Below, one piece after another: positions 1-6,490 of a stretch of 37,215 nt of DNA (within the stretch, counting starts at the first letter, position 1; each line of letters begins with the position of its first letter). The notes beneath the pieces were generated by a model. It did no database searches. It had not been told where the DNA came from and was given only the letters and a program-made list of their open reading frames with translations. The position numbers and the translations under genes were made by a program. Origin of the DNA: a virus; IMG/VR virus record IMGVR_UViG_3300033145_001500, positions 1 to 37,215 of that record. One strand, 5' to 3'.

Positions 1-65
1 ACCGTGTAGAGCGCATTATTGACAAGTTAGAAAAGGAGAAGAAACCATGTGCCTCAGCGAACTAA
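1..65 (+). CDS. C-terminal end of an upstream gene (cut by window edge)
   Basis: The frame starting at base 3 is open from the window edge to a TAA at 63-65 and reads as a charged, probably helical tail (RVERIIDKLEKEKK...). It overlaps the start of the next gene by 19 bases, and the AGGAG-like ribosome binding site of that gene lies inside it. Tight overlap of this kind is typical of this genome. Only about 20 residues are visible, so no function can be given, and an accidental open frame is possible. Confidence 0.4.
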   Translation, partial: RVERIIDKLEKEKKPCASAN

Positions 66-415
66 TAGGAAAGAGAACGCTTAAACATGACAGAAAAGTA
101 TGGAAGTCTATGAAAGTTATTACTGGCACTGAATTCACGGATGACAGGGGCTATATAATCAAGAAAGGGTTAAATACTTTCGATACAAGTGTGAGAATAT
201 CCATCAGTACCCATATTGCAGGCACTGTGCCATGTTACAACTCCGGCTCTCATTGTTTTCTTCGTAAGAAAGATGCTAAAGCATGGTGCTCAAGCGAGGC
301 AAGACCTCTGAGTTACATCATTCCTGCGGGGACTGAAGTACAGTTTGGGATTCAGGTGGCAAAGAACATCCCCCGCAAAGTAGTAGTTACGCCTGTTCTT
401 TTTAACCCAAGATAG
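47..415 (+). CDS. Hypothetical phage protein, 122 aa
   Basis: An ATG at 47 follows a clear AAAAGGAGAAG ribosome binding site. The protein is small and soluble, with no membrane segment. It begins MCLSELIG and contains a central stretch around YNSGSHCFLRKKDAKAW followed by an Ile/Val-rich C-terminal part. The MCLS start and the 'SGSHCF ... A..W ... V....I' pattern resemble a family of small unknown phage proteins, recalled from general knowledge and not verified. It is the first complete gene of the rightward operon. Function unknown. Confidence 0.75.
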   Translation: MCLSELIGKRTLKHDRKVWKSMKVITGTEFTDDRGYIIKKGLNTFDTSVRISISTHIAGTVPCYNSGSHCFLRKKDAKAWCSSEARPLSYIIPAGTEVQFGIQVAKNIPRKVVVTPVLFNPR

Positions 416-488
416 GAGAAAAAATGAAACAATATACCCATTCATCTAATATCCGTGAGTAGTAAACCTTTAACAGAGAGGCTATAAA

Positions 489-1214
489 ATGATTATCCAC
501 AAACGTATTAAAGAACTGATTGCATTCGTTGGTACAAGCCATAACCGCGAAGCTCTTACAAAGATTCATGTCACTGACAAAGAATGTGTTGCGACCGATG
601 GACATGCTATGGTTATAATGCCGCGTTCGAATACTCTTAACGACGACGAATATCCGCTGACAAATCCACACATTGACGCTCAATACTGCTTATCCACACC
701 TATCAACCTTGACGTTGACGTGGTAAAGAATGCAGTGGCATCCTTGCCAAAAAAAGCAACATTGCCTGTTCTTAACTTTATACAAGTGGGCACAGAGGGG
801 GATCGGGCGATTATCAACGCGGGGCTGCCTGTCGTACGCTTTCCGGCTGGCGGCACAGACACGGCGTATCCAAACTACAAAGCAGTGATTCCTGATTATA
901 TCGAGCGAACCCCGATCACGTTCGCAGTCGACGGAAAACTTCTGGAAAAGGTCTGTAAACTTGCGCGATTGCATGGAGGCGAGATCAGTCATGGAATAAA
1001 GTTTACAATACCAACGACAAAAAATGAAGTATCTCGTGACAGTCAAGGTGAGGCAGTACTCGATGATAATGGCGATCCCATATTTGAAGCGCGACCAATT
1101 GAGAATTTTAACGAGCCTATTAAATTTTCCATTGAAAACGATGATGAAATGGGTGTACCTGTTTTTCATGGTGTGATCATGCCTTTGCGTCAAAAGTGGG
1201 GAGCAAGCCCTTGA
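489..1214 (+). CDS. DNA polymerase III beta (sliding clamp)-like phage protein
   Basis: The 241-residue product has sequence hallmarks of the DnaN clamp fold. There is an N-terminal ATDGHAMVIMP stretch, like the 'atDghrl' turn of beta-clamp domains. There is a mid-protein YPNYKAVIPDY, like the 'yPdy..viP' motif, and a C-terminal GVIMPLR, like the conserved 'imPmr' terminus. A cellular clamp has three domains and about 370 residues, so this is a shortened form, probably missing one domain. A clamp would tether a polymerase to DNA, and the window encodes a primase nearby but no polymerase. The start at 489 follows AACAGAGAGGC, a moderate ribosome binding site. The clamp reading is family resemblance judged by eye. 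An independent phage protein of similar fold remains possible. Confidence 0.6.
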   Translation: MIIHKRIKELIAFVGTSHNREALTKIHVTDKECVATDGHAMVIMPRSNTLNDDEYPLTNPHIDAQYCLSTPINLDVDVVKNAVASLPKKATLPVLNFIQVGTEGDRAIINAGLPVVRFPAGGTDTAYPNYKAVIPDYIERTPITFAVDGKLLEKVCKLARLHGGEISHGIKFTIPTTKNEVSRDSQGEAVLDDNGDPIFEARPIENFNEPIKFSIENDDEMGVPVFHGVIMPLRQKWGASP

Positions 1215-1256
1215 CAATGGAACAAGCCATCAAGAAAGCGAAAGGTAAGAACCAAA

Positions 1257-2258
1257 ATGAGTGTACTAATTTACTATAATGAGATAGACCGGTTTTGCAT
1301 AGAATGGCTTGGCAAGCTTATGGACGCCGGAGCTATACCCATGGGAGTTATAGACAACAGGAGTATTGAAGATGTTAGATCAGAAGAACTCGAACCATTC
1401 GACCAATGTCACTTCTTCGCAGGAATCGGGGTATGGGCTTATGCACTCAAACAAGCAGGATGGGGGGATAGGCCAGTCTGGACAGGAAGTTGCCCTTGCC
1501 AGCCTTTCAGCGCGGCAGGCAAAAGAAAGGGGATTGCTGACAAGCGGCACTTATGGCCAGCCTTCTTTCACCTTATTCAAAATGTCAGACCTGTCACAAT
1601 CTTTGGCGAACAAGTTGCAAGTAAGGACGGACTTGCTTGGCTCGATCTTGTACAAACTGACTTGGAAGGAGAGGGTTATGCCGTCGGGGCGGTTGATACC
1701 TGCGCTGCGGGCTTCGGTGCGCCGCACATCAGGCAAAGGCTGTACTGGGTGGCCAACACCGCGCTCAGTGGAGACAGGACATTCAACGGGGAATCCGGAA
1801 CGAGCATTCGACAAGAGGTCACGGATAGAGGATACGGTATTTCTGGTGGGATGGTGCAGTCCGATGAAGAGGGATTACAGCAGGGGCGGAAAGCCCCCAC
1901 GTCCTCAAGACACGGGAGTACCGCTGTCGCAACAAGTCACGCTGGTTTCGTGGCCGGCACCCACAACCCGCGACCACAAGGACGGGGATTGTTCGGAACA
2001 GCTAAAAGCGGGGACGATACTTATGAATGCGCTCGGTCGCCAAGTACTACTAACAAATTCTGGCAAGACTGCGAATGGCTCCCCTGTTCAGACGGAAAAA
2101 CAAGGGCAATTGAGCCCGGCACATTCCCGCTGGCTCATGGGGCTGCCAACCGTGTGGGACGATTGCGCGGTTATGGTAATGCCATTGTCGCGCCGCAAGC
2201 GACAGAGTTCATAAAAGCATTTATGGAGGTAAACCATGAAAACCATGCCCGTAGATAA
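1257..2258 (+). CDS. C5-cytosine DNA methyltransferase
   Basis: The product transfers a methyl group from S-adenosylmethionine to carbon 5 of cytosine in DNA, probably to protect phage DNA from host restriction. Its 333 residues show the ordered C5-methyltransferase motifs: motif I HFFAGIGVWAYAL (52-64), motif IV with catalytic Cys81 in SCPCQPFS, motif VI as GEQV (117-120) in place of the usual ENV, motif VIII QRLYWVA (160-166), and the C-terminal GYGNAI motif (304-309). The segment between motif VIII and the C-terminal motif should be the target recognition region. No restriction enzyme is encoded next to it, so it is an orphan enzyme. By eye the gene is richer in G+C than its neighbours. 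It may have been acquired separately, or its composition may reflect the second frame it contains (1366-2214). Confidence 0.93.
   Translation: MSVLIYYNEIDRFCIEWLGKLMDAGAIPMGVIDNRSIEDVRSEELEPFDQCHFFAGIGVWAYALKQAGWGDRPVWTGSCPCQPFSAAGKRKGIADKRHLWPAFFHLIQNVRPVTIFGEQVASKDGLAWLDLVQTDLEGEGYAVGAVDTCAAGFGAPHIRQRLYWVANTALSGDRTFNGESGTSIRQEVTDRGYGISGGMVQSDEEGLQQGRKAPTSSRHGSTAVATSHAGFVAGTHNPRPQGRGLFGTAKSGDDTYECARSPSTTNKFWQDCEWLPCSDGKTRAIEPGTFPLAHGAANRVGRLRGYGNAIVAPQATEFIKAFMEVNHENHARR
1366..2214 (+). CDS. Overprinted second frame inside the methyltransferase gene
   Basis: A 282-codon frame lies wholly inside the C5-methyltransferase gene, shifted +1 relative to it. It opens at TTG 1366, or more plausibly at ATG 1372, because an AGGAG at 1359-1363 sits 8 bases upstream of that ATG. 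The product is basic, without membrane segments, and has the stretches GLLTSGTYG, YKLTWKERVMPSGR, CTGWPTP, SWPAPTTRDHKDG and SRWLMGLPTVWDDCA. From memory I associate these phrases with hypothetical proteins in other phage and metagenome records that share this methyltransferase, which would mean the second frame is conserved. That is recollection, not a search result. A chance open frame favoured by the composition of this gene is the alternative. Confidence 0.5.
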   Translation: MKMLDQKNSNHSTNVTSSQESGYGLMHSNKQDGGIGQSGQEVALASLSARQAKERGLLTSGTYGQPSFTLFKMSDLSQSLANKLQVRTDLLGSILYKLTWKERVMPSGRLIPALRASVRRTSGKGCTGWPTPRSVETGHSTGNPERAFDKRSRIEDTVFLVGWCSPMKRDYSRGGKPPRPQDTGVPLSQQVTLVSWPAPTTRDHKDGDCSEQLKAGTILMNALGRQVLLTNSGKTANGSPVQTEKQGQLSPAHSRWLMGLPTVWDDCAVMVMPLSRRKRQSS

Positions 2259-2310
2259 GTATCGTTCAAAGCTCCTCGCTTTCAATAGAAAATTTTCCTA
2301 TGCTCATTAA
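2236..2310 (+). CDS. Possible 24-aa small protein
   Basis: The ATG at 2236 lies 5 bases after a GGAGGT ribosome binding site and opens a 24-codon frame (MKTMPVDKYRSKLLAFNRKF...) ending at TAA 2308-2310. It overlaps the last 23 bases of the methyltransferase gene. The strong ribosome binding site is the only support. The peptide is basic and has no recognisable motif. Confidence 0.35.
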   Translation: MKTMPVDKYRSKLLAFNRKFSYAH

Positions 2311-2363
2311 AATACTCAGTTGTATCTCACTACTTAAAGAACATAGTGGGTGGGGGAAGCAAA

Positions 2364-2513
2364 ATGAAAATCAAAAAACTTAGTAAGAAAACAGAAGAAC
2401 AATTGAAACGACGCAAGAAAAAAATCAAGATGAGAAATCAAGAGCGTTTTATTAAAAAGATTTTAGAACCAAGATGGGCAAAAATCAATTCCTTAGAAAG
2501 TATTAGATTCTAA
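2364..2513 (+). CDS. Small Lys/Arg-rich protein, 49 aa
   Basis: The ATG at 2364 follows GGTGGGGGAAGC and encodes a strongly basic, helix-prone 49-residue peptide, with lysine and arginine runs in the first half (KKLSKKTEEQLKRRKKKIK), ending in TAA 2511-2513. It lies between the methyltransferase and another small basic gene in the same direction. Such peptides are often nucleic-acid binding, but nothing here shows that directly. It is too short for most gene finders. Confidence 0.5.
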   Translation: MKIKKLSKKTEEQLKRRKKKIKMRNQERFIKKILEPRWAKINSLESIRF

Positions 2514-2527
2514 ATTAAGGAAAGATA

Positions 2528-2758
2528 ATGTTAAAATTAAGGAAAGTTCACGTTAAGATTTATGGAAAAACAGATGAATTTAGATTTGATTTTGATGTTT
2601 TTATCAATCCAAATACCAATTCTTTCAAAAAGAAAGTACGTGTGGCGACTCGAAAGGAAATAGCAAAAATCAAAAAACGATTTAAAAAGAATTCGTATGG
2701 CTGTTCTTTTGGCAAAGTCAAGTATATTCGATTTGAGGGCATAACTATCAAATTTTAA
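2528..2758 (+). CDS. Hypothetical basic protein, 76 aa
   Basis: The ATG at 2528 follows TTAAGGAAAGAT and lies 14 bases after the preceding small gene. The product is rich in Lys, Phe and Ile (for example RFDFDVFINPNTNSFKKKV and KKRFKKNSYGCSFGKVKYI). The alternating hydrophobic pattern suggests a small beta-rich fold. No known family is recognised. It belongs to a cluster of tiny genes between the methyltransferase and the repeat protein. Confidence 0.65.
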   Translation: MLKLRKVHVKIYGKTDEFRFDFDVFINPNTNSFKKKVRVATRKEIAKIKKRFKKNSYGCSFGKVKYIRFEGITIKF

Positions 2759-2772
2759 AAAGGGAGGTTGCA

Positions 2773-3549
2773 ATGTGTAATTTTTTATCCGGTATTGTTT
2801 TTCGTAATGGCGACATTCATACATCGCCGTATACTCAGTTACATGAGGATATGATTGAAGATCTCGGTCTTAATGATACTGGATCAGTTCTCAAAAACTG
2901 GCTCAGGGCAGAATATATATCAGACAATTTAGCTGATGCCAACTCTTATAAACTAAAAATTGGCGAGAATTACCCACATTGGGTAACGGATGAACTGTTA
3001 CGGCAGTGGACAGAGCAGTTTAAGACTCGCCTTGATTCTTGTTTTGTTCGAGAGGATAGAACAATATTACTTGGTGGTTGGCATATACTTGTCGGTGAAG
3101 TCACTATTAAAAAATTGGTAAATTCCACCATCGAACACGCTGGGTATGCAACTATCAAATACACTTGGTCTGCAACTATCAAGAACGCTGGGCATGCAAT
3201 TATCAAATACGCTGGGGATGCAACTATCGAGAACGCTGGGGATGCAACTATCGAGAACGCTTGGTCTGCAACTATCAAGGATGCTGGATATGCAACTATC
3301 AAGGATGCTGGGGATGCAACTATCGAGAACGCTTGGTCTGCAACTATCAAGGATGCTGGGCATGCAACTATCAAGGATGCTGGATATGCAACTATCGAGA
3401 ACGCTGGGGATGCAACTATCGAGAACGCTTGGTCTGCAACTATCAAGGATGCTGGATATGCAACTATCAAGGATGCTGGATATGCAACTATCGAGAACGC
3501 TGGGGATGCAACTATCAAGGATGCTGGATATGCAACTATCATTAAATAA
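2773..3549 (+). CDS. Octapeptide-repeat (probable beta-solenoid) phage protein
   Basis: The 258-residue product has two parts. Residues 1 to about 117 form a non-repetitive N-terminal domain (MCNFLSGIVFRNGDI... then WVTDELLRQWTEQF). Residues 118-258 are about 18 tandem copies of an eight-residue unit of the form xATI(K/E)(D/N)A(G/W). Regular Ile and Ala spacing with Gly or Trp at the unit boundary suggests a repetitive beta-solenoid. From general knowledge, several phages encode proteins with an MCNF-type start, a short N-terminal domain and an octapeptide repeat such as 'SSVxAxxN'. This looks like that architecture with a different unit; their role is unknown. It starts after GGGAGGTTGCA. 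The near-identical DNA units mean that copy number may vary, or be miscounted in assembly. Confidence 0.8.
   Translation: MCNFLSGIVFRNGDIHTSPYTQLHEDMIEDLGLNDTGSVLKNWLRAEYISDNLADANSYKLKIGENYPHWVTDELLRQWTEQFKTRLDSCFVREDRTILLGGWHILVGEVTIKKLVNSTIEHAGYATIKYTWSATIKNAGHAIIKYAGDATIENAGDATIENAWSATIKDAGYATIKDAGDATIENAWSATIKDAGHATIKDAGYATIENAGDATIENAWSATIKDAGYATIKDAGYATIENAGDATIKDAGYATIIK
3124..3546 (+). repeat. 24-bp tandem repeat array, about 17-18 units
   Basis: The 24-base unit reads approximately GATGCAACTATCAAGGATGCTGGG, with swaps at the aag/gag, gat/aac and ggg/tgg triplets. The period is a multiple of three and the unit lacks stops, so several other frames on both strands are also open. Units carrying Trp recur about every three or four units, forming a higher-order block of roughly 72-96 bases and implying expansion by slippage or unequal crossing over. 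There are no spacers, so this is not a CRISPR array. Confidence 0.95.
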
Positions 3550-3578
3550 TCATTGATAGGGGAAAGAGGTGGTTTCAA

Positions 3579-4322
3579 ATGTCATTATTAGCCCACACAA
3601 AAGCGACAGAATTAGAGGTATTATCTGTGCCAGAACCGGAATGGACAAAATCGTGGCATCCTGTATCACATGCCAGATGCTTTCATGTTCTCAAAGAAAC
3701 AGCACAGACTTTCGACCTGACGATACGAAAAAAAGATTATTCACTTTCAAAAGATGGTGCAAAACTGTTTGGTTCATGGGTAGTTGGTGAAGAAAATGAA
3801 ATTGCACAAGCTATTGTATTTCGGAATAGTTTGGACAAAACAATGTCATTTGGAATAGTGGTGGGAACCCATGCGTTCGTCTGTGATAATCTTGCTTTTT
3901 CAGGGGATTTTGTTGAATTCAGAAAACACACCAGCGGAATGGATGATAAAGAACTCCAAAGAGTGGTTTCCAATGGATTTGATATTATCCTTCCAAAGAT
4001 GGAACGATTTCAACAATGGCACGAAGCCCTTCATGAAGTAAAATTGATACCATCAAAAATGAAAGAGCTTTGCTATAATGCTGTTATTGAGGGGGTCATC
4101 AAAAAAACTAAGATACAGGATTTCAACCGATTACTATTTGGTAATGATGAAACCGAAGCCATATATAATAGCAGAGAGTTATTTGGATTTCATGGAGCTA
4201 ATACCCAGATACTTCGCGATAGTAATATGGCTTACTTCCATAATAGTGAAAGGCAAATGCACCTTCATAAATTTATCAATGACAAATATGGTAAATTTCT
4301 TCCAATCATCAATGAAAATTAA
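3579..4322 (+). CDS. DUF932-like phage/plasmid protein
   Basis: The 247-residue product resembles the DUF932 (phage/plasmid-like) family. Supporting stretches are AIVFRNSLDKTMSFGIVVG followed by HAFVCDNLAFSGDFVEFRKH, the usual core of the family. A C-terminal helical half contains LPKMERFQQWHEALHEVKL and ends near residue 247. Family members are common in phages and plasmids near replication or anti-restriction genes, and their activity is not established. The start follows AAAGAGGTGGTTTCAA. The gene ends 7 bases before the 88-bp element at 4330. Confidence 0.8.
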   Translation: MSLLAHTKATELEVLSVPEPEWTKSWHPVSHARCFHVLKETAQTFDLTIRKKDYSLSKDGAKLFGSWVVGEENEIAQAIVFRNSLDKTMSFGIVVGTHAFVCDNLAFSGDFVEFRKHTSGMDDKELQRVVSNGFDIILPKMERFQQWHEALHEVKLIPSKMKELCYNAVIEGVIKKTKIQDFNRLLFGNDETEAIYNSRELFGFHGANTQILRDSNMAYFHNSERQMHLHKFINDKYGKFLPIINEN

Positions 4323-4329
4323 ATAGGGA

Positions 4330-4417
4330 TTAAACGAGTTATTTTTTAAATCAATGGGGAATTACGGGGTAGACAGAGATAATCGATTCTACCCCCGTTT
4401 CCCAAAGGATTTGAGCT
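4330..4417 (+). repeat. 88-bp structured leader element, copy 1
   Basis: This 88-base block is identical, base for base, to the reverse complement of 26166-26253. It lies between the DUF932-like gene and the gene at 4452, 34 bases before that start codon. It folds into a long hairpin. AAATC 4348-4352 pairs with GATTT 4408-4412. TGGGGA 4355-4360 pairs with TTCCCA 4399-4404. ACGGGGTAG 4364-4372 pairs with CTACCCCCGT 4389-4398 with one bulged C. The loop is 16 bases. A perfect 14-bp palindrome, GCTATTTAAATAGC (4415-4428), follows. The placement suggests a cis-acting RNA or regulatory element. No known riboswitch or ncRNA family is recognised. There is no U-tract, so it is not a typical terminator. 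Confidence 0.85.
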
Positions 4418-4451
4418 ATTTAAATAGCAGCTTGCAAGGGGGTTATTTCAA

Positions 4452-4664
4452 ATGGAAAAGAAAAAGCAAGAAAGAGCTATTGAAATTCTCATCAAAAATG
4501 GATTCAAAGAAGTAGAAAGTCATTCAAAAAAATATCGAGTCATGCGACATCCATCAATAAGCAAAAATTTTTATATTGGAAAAAAAGGAGCAATAAGATT
4601 TGGTTTTTCTATATCAGATTCCATTTCTCTTACATCCCGTTTTTATAAGAATTTTGGGATATGA
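4452..4664 (+). CDS. Hypothetical basic protein, 70 aa, downstream of leader element
   Basis: The ATG at 4452 follows CAAGGGGGTTATTTCAA. This leader end resembles that of the gene starting at 26146 on the other strand, which also reads AAAGGAGG...TTCAAATG. The protein starts with a Lys/Glu-rich helix (MEKKKQERAIEILIKNGFKE), followed by a predicted beta segment with KYRVMRHPS and NFYIGKKGAIRFG. No family is recognised. Its stop codon overlaps the primase start by 4 bases (ATGA), so translation of the two is probably coupled. Confidence 0.7.
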   Translation: MEKKKQERAIEILIKNGFKEVESHSKKYRVMRHPSISKNFYIGKKGAIRFGFSISDSISLTSRFYKNFGI

Positions 4665-5569
4665 AAAAACCTGTTGACATTTTGAGGAACTTTCAAATCC
4701 CATTTGTAGAACATCATCAATCTGTATCAAAAAGTTGTGTTGGGATTGATTGTCCGTTTTGTGATGATCAAAACAAACATCTTGGTATTTTTAAAAAACA
4801 TGGTAATTTTTCATGTTTCAAATGTGGTAAAAAGGGTTCTTTATTCCAATTAATCAAAACCATTAAAAATATCAGTTATTCTGAATATCAAAGGATAGCT
4901 GGCATTCAAGAGGTAGGTGATTCTACTGAACAAACTTTAAAAAGTATATTCAACCCCAAAAAAGAGGAGAGAAGGATGGAGAATAAAGCAAGTACCCTTA
5001 TTCCAATAACCTGTGATGGGATGCCTAAAAATGCCGAATATCTGATTGATAAGTTTCTTATTGAAAGGGATTTTACTTATAAAGCTTTAATTGGATACAA
5101 TTGTAAATATGGTACAGCCGGTTTCCAAGCTTACCGATTAGTTATTCCAATTTATGATAAGAACAAAAATCAAGTGGCACAGATTGGAAGAGACTTAACA
5201 GGAGTCTCAAAAGCAAAGTATAAAGTTGATCCCCCTGGATTTGAATTGAGCAAGTATCTCTATTGGGCGGGATGTGGTCTACCAATACTTGTAGAAGGTG
5301 TATTTGATGCTTGGGCAATCGCTGAATATGGTGAAATGGGCATTGCTACTTTCGGTAGTAATATATCAGATTCTCAAATATCACAATTAGTAGAATTTGA
5401 CAAACTTATATATATGCCCGACGCGGATGTTCCCGCAAAAAAAGTTTTGGCAAATGCAGACAAACTCAATTCTATTATTCATGATGTGATAATTTGCCAA
5501 TGTGAAAAAGGTGACCCATGTTCAATGAATTCAGTCGAATTACATAAACTTATAGGGGGAAAATTATAA
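4661..5569 (+). CDS. DNA primase (zinc finger and TOPRIM)
   Basis: The product should make short RNA primers for phage DNA replication. Residues 31-34 (CPFC) and 52-55 (CFKC) form a zinc ribbon of the DnaG/CHC2 type. Residues 208-260 form a TOPRIM fold, with VEGVFDA supplying the catalytic glutamate (E212) and the DAD triad at 254-256 supplying the metal-binding aspartates. The central part (residues 120-200) includes AYRLVIPIYDKNKNQVAQIG, typical of the primase region preceding TOPRIM. At 302 residues it lacks a helicase domain, so a separate helicase is expected outside the window. It is the last gene of the rightward operon. Confidence 0.9.
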   Translation: MKKPVDILRNFQIPFVEHHQSVSKSCVGIDCPFCDDQNKHLGIFKKHGNFSCFKCGKKGSLFQLIKTIKNISYSEYQRIAGIQEVGDSTEQTLKSIFNPKKEERRMENKASTLIPITCDGMPKNAEYLIDKFLIERDFTYKALIGYNCKYGTAGFQAYRLVIPIYDKNKNQVAQIGRDLTGVSKAKYKVDPPGFELSKYLYWAGCGLPILVEGVFDAWAIAEYGEMGIATFGSNISDSQISQLVEFDKLIYMPDADVPAKKVLANADKLNSIIHDVIICQCEKGDPCSMNSVELHKLIGGKL

Positions 5570-5570
5570 C

Positions 5571-5606
5571 AAATATAAAAGCCCCCACCTGAAGTAGATG
5601 AGGGCT
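5571..5606 (-). terminator. Intrinsic terminator of the leftward operon
   Basis: On the minus strand AGCCCTCATCT (5606-5596), loop ACTTC and AGGTGGGGGCT (5590-5580) form an 11-bp stem including two G-U pairs, followed by TTTATATTT. On the plus strand those two G-U positions become C-A mismatches, so the hairpin is built for leftward transcription. It lies 61 bases beyond the last minus-strand gene and directly after the primase stop, so it separates two converging operons. Confidence 0.8.
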
Positions 5607-5666
5607 TCTACTTGTGAAAGGGAGGGATCACAAGCATGAACCAGTTGAAAAGGAGAAAGGACTGGC

Positions 5667-6020
5667 TCATTTATCACTAAGTTGTTTTTTGCGAGCGGCA
5701 AGAGCCATTTGAACAGCTGGATAAATTTCAGTAGCTTCTTTAATAATATCAGCCATTTCATCTTTAGTAATTTCCTTCCCACCATTACTTGTCTCTCGCG
5801 TAGCAGTATATATCTTATATAAGCAATCACCAAGTTCTTTAACAGCTTTTCCCCATAGTTTATAAGATGCTCCAAACATGCCAAGTGCTCCTATAATGCC
5901 ACCAATTATCAGCGATAATGCTTCTCCCTTAATATAGCCTGTAACTGTTTCAAAAACACTTGCATAAACAATTGTTGGTACTATGAGAATCAGAATTAAA
6001 AAAATAATAGAACGTTTCAT
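5667..6020 (-). CDS. Small membrane protein, candidate holin
   Basis: The 117-residue product has an N-terminal hydrophobic segment resembling a signal or anchor (residues 4-20, ending VYAS), a second hydrophobic glycine-rich segment (about 34-55, LIIGGIIGALGMFGA), and a charged helical tail rich in Lys and Glu. Two membrane segments, small size and a place at the end of the late operon beside the DUF5675-like gene suggest a holin or another lysis-linked membrane protein. This is inference from topology and position. No family motif settles it. The ribosome binding site is GAAGGGAGGTG. Confidence 0.6.
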   Translation of the reverse strand: MKRSIIFLILILIVPTIVYASVFETVTGYIKGEALSLIIGGIIGALGMFGASYKLWGKAVKELGDCLYKIYTATRETSNGGKEITKDEMADIIKEATEIYPAVQMALAARKKQLSDK

Positions 6021-6034
6021 TTTTCACCTCCCTT

Positions 6035-6490
6035 CTAACATACATTTAAATGTTGGATTTTATTTGGTTTTTCATAAGTAGCAATAGTCAATTCAAGAAT
6101 ATCCTCTTGTTTTGTTATTGCCATAAACTTATTATAAGTTTTTCCACTATTTAATACAGCGCGATTCCCACGGAGCTTGTCAAAATATTGTCCCAAAACA
6201 ATACAACCAAGAGTGTCCATTAATGTATTTCCAGCATGAAAATAAATATATTTCCTATTTGGCACATTTTCAATTTGCCATACTTCCCCTCTTGTTGGAG
6301 AATCATGCTTTGAACAGATATATTCTCCATCTGGAATGCACGAAATATTGTTCTCGTTATCATACCAGGGAAGTTCAAGTGTTACGCAAAAACACATGCC
6401 CTTTAATAAAAGTACTCCAAACGTACCATTATCAGTTTGTTCAACTCTAATAATAGAAATTTCCATATTAAACACCAGCCCTATCTTCAT
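6035..6490 (-). CDS. DUF5675-like phage protein (lysis region)
   Basis: The sequence has the conserved features of the DUF5675 phage family: CFCVTLELPWYDNENNISCIPDGEY, then a GEVWQIENVPNR segment, then IYFHAGNTLMDTLGCIVLG with the His-Ala-Gly-Asn and Gly-Cys-Ile pattern. The His and Cys suggest an active site, but the reaction of the family is not established to my knowledge. It is often found near lysis genes, as here. Two starts are possible. ATG 6490 overlaps the upstream gene by 23 bases. ATG 6466 lies directly after that gene's stop and matches the usual family N-terminus (MEISIIRVEQTDNG) better. Confidence 0.8.
   Translation of the reverse strand: MKIGLVFNMEISIIRVEQTDNGTFGVLLLKGMCFCVTLELPWYDNENNISCIPDGEYICSKHDSPTRGEVWQIENVPNRKYIYFHAGNTLMDTLGCIVLGQYFDKLRGNRAVLNSGKTYNKFMAITKQEDILELTIATYEKPNKIQHLNVC

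Noticed and set aside
424-462. 12-codon frame after a good TAGGAGAAAAA site
   Set aside because: Too short to distinguish from chance. It could be a leader peptide before the clamp-like gene, but nothing supports that.
690-1217. Long minus-strand frames opposite the clamp-like gene, including 402-683 and 680-862
   Set aside because: They are antisense to a well-supported plus-strand gene, lack ribosome binding sites, and have compositions typical of shadow frames.
1216-1278. 20-codon frame between clamp-like and methyltransferase genes
   Set aside because: No ribosome binding site of note, and it overlaps the methyltransferase start.
3124-3546. CRISPR-like periodicity
   Set aside because: Units are directly abutting coding repeats without spacers, and no cas gene is present.
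2970-3578. Additional long frames on both strands across the 24-bp repeat array
   Set aside because: A stop-free repeat whose period is a multiple of three keeps many frames open. Only the 2773 frame has a unique N-terminal domain and ribosome binding site.
3569-3790. Plus-strand 73-codon frame at the DUF932-like gene start
   Set aside because: Out of frame with the better supported gene at 3579-4322 and without similarity to anything known.
4354-4417. ATG frame inside the 88-bp element (starts MGNYGVDRDNRF), also in copy 2
   Set aside because: No Shine-Dalgarno precedes it, and the two copies diverge right after the element. A non-coding hairpin is the simpler reading.
5577-5666. Alternative stem AAGTAG/CTACTT in the junction
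   Set aside because: Weaker than the 11-bp stem that overlaps it and lacks a U-tract on either strand.
5636-5680. 14-codon plus-strand frame in the convergent junction
   Set aside because: It has a GGGAGG site but overlaps the end of the opposing gene and is too short to support.
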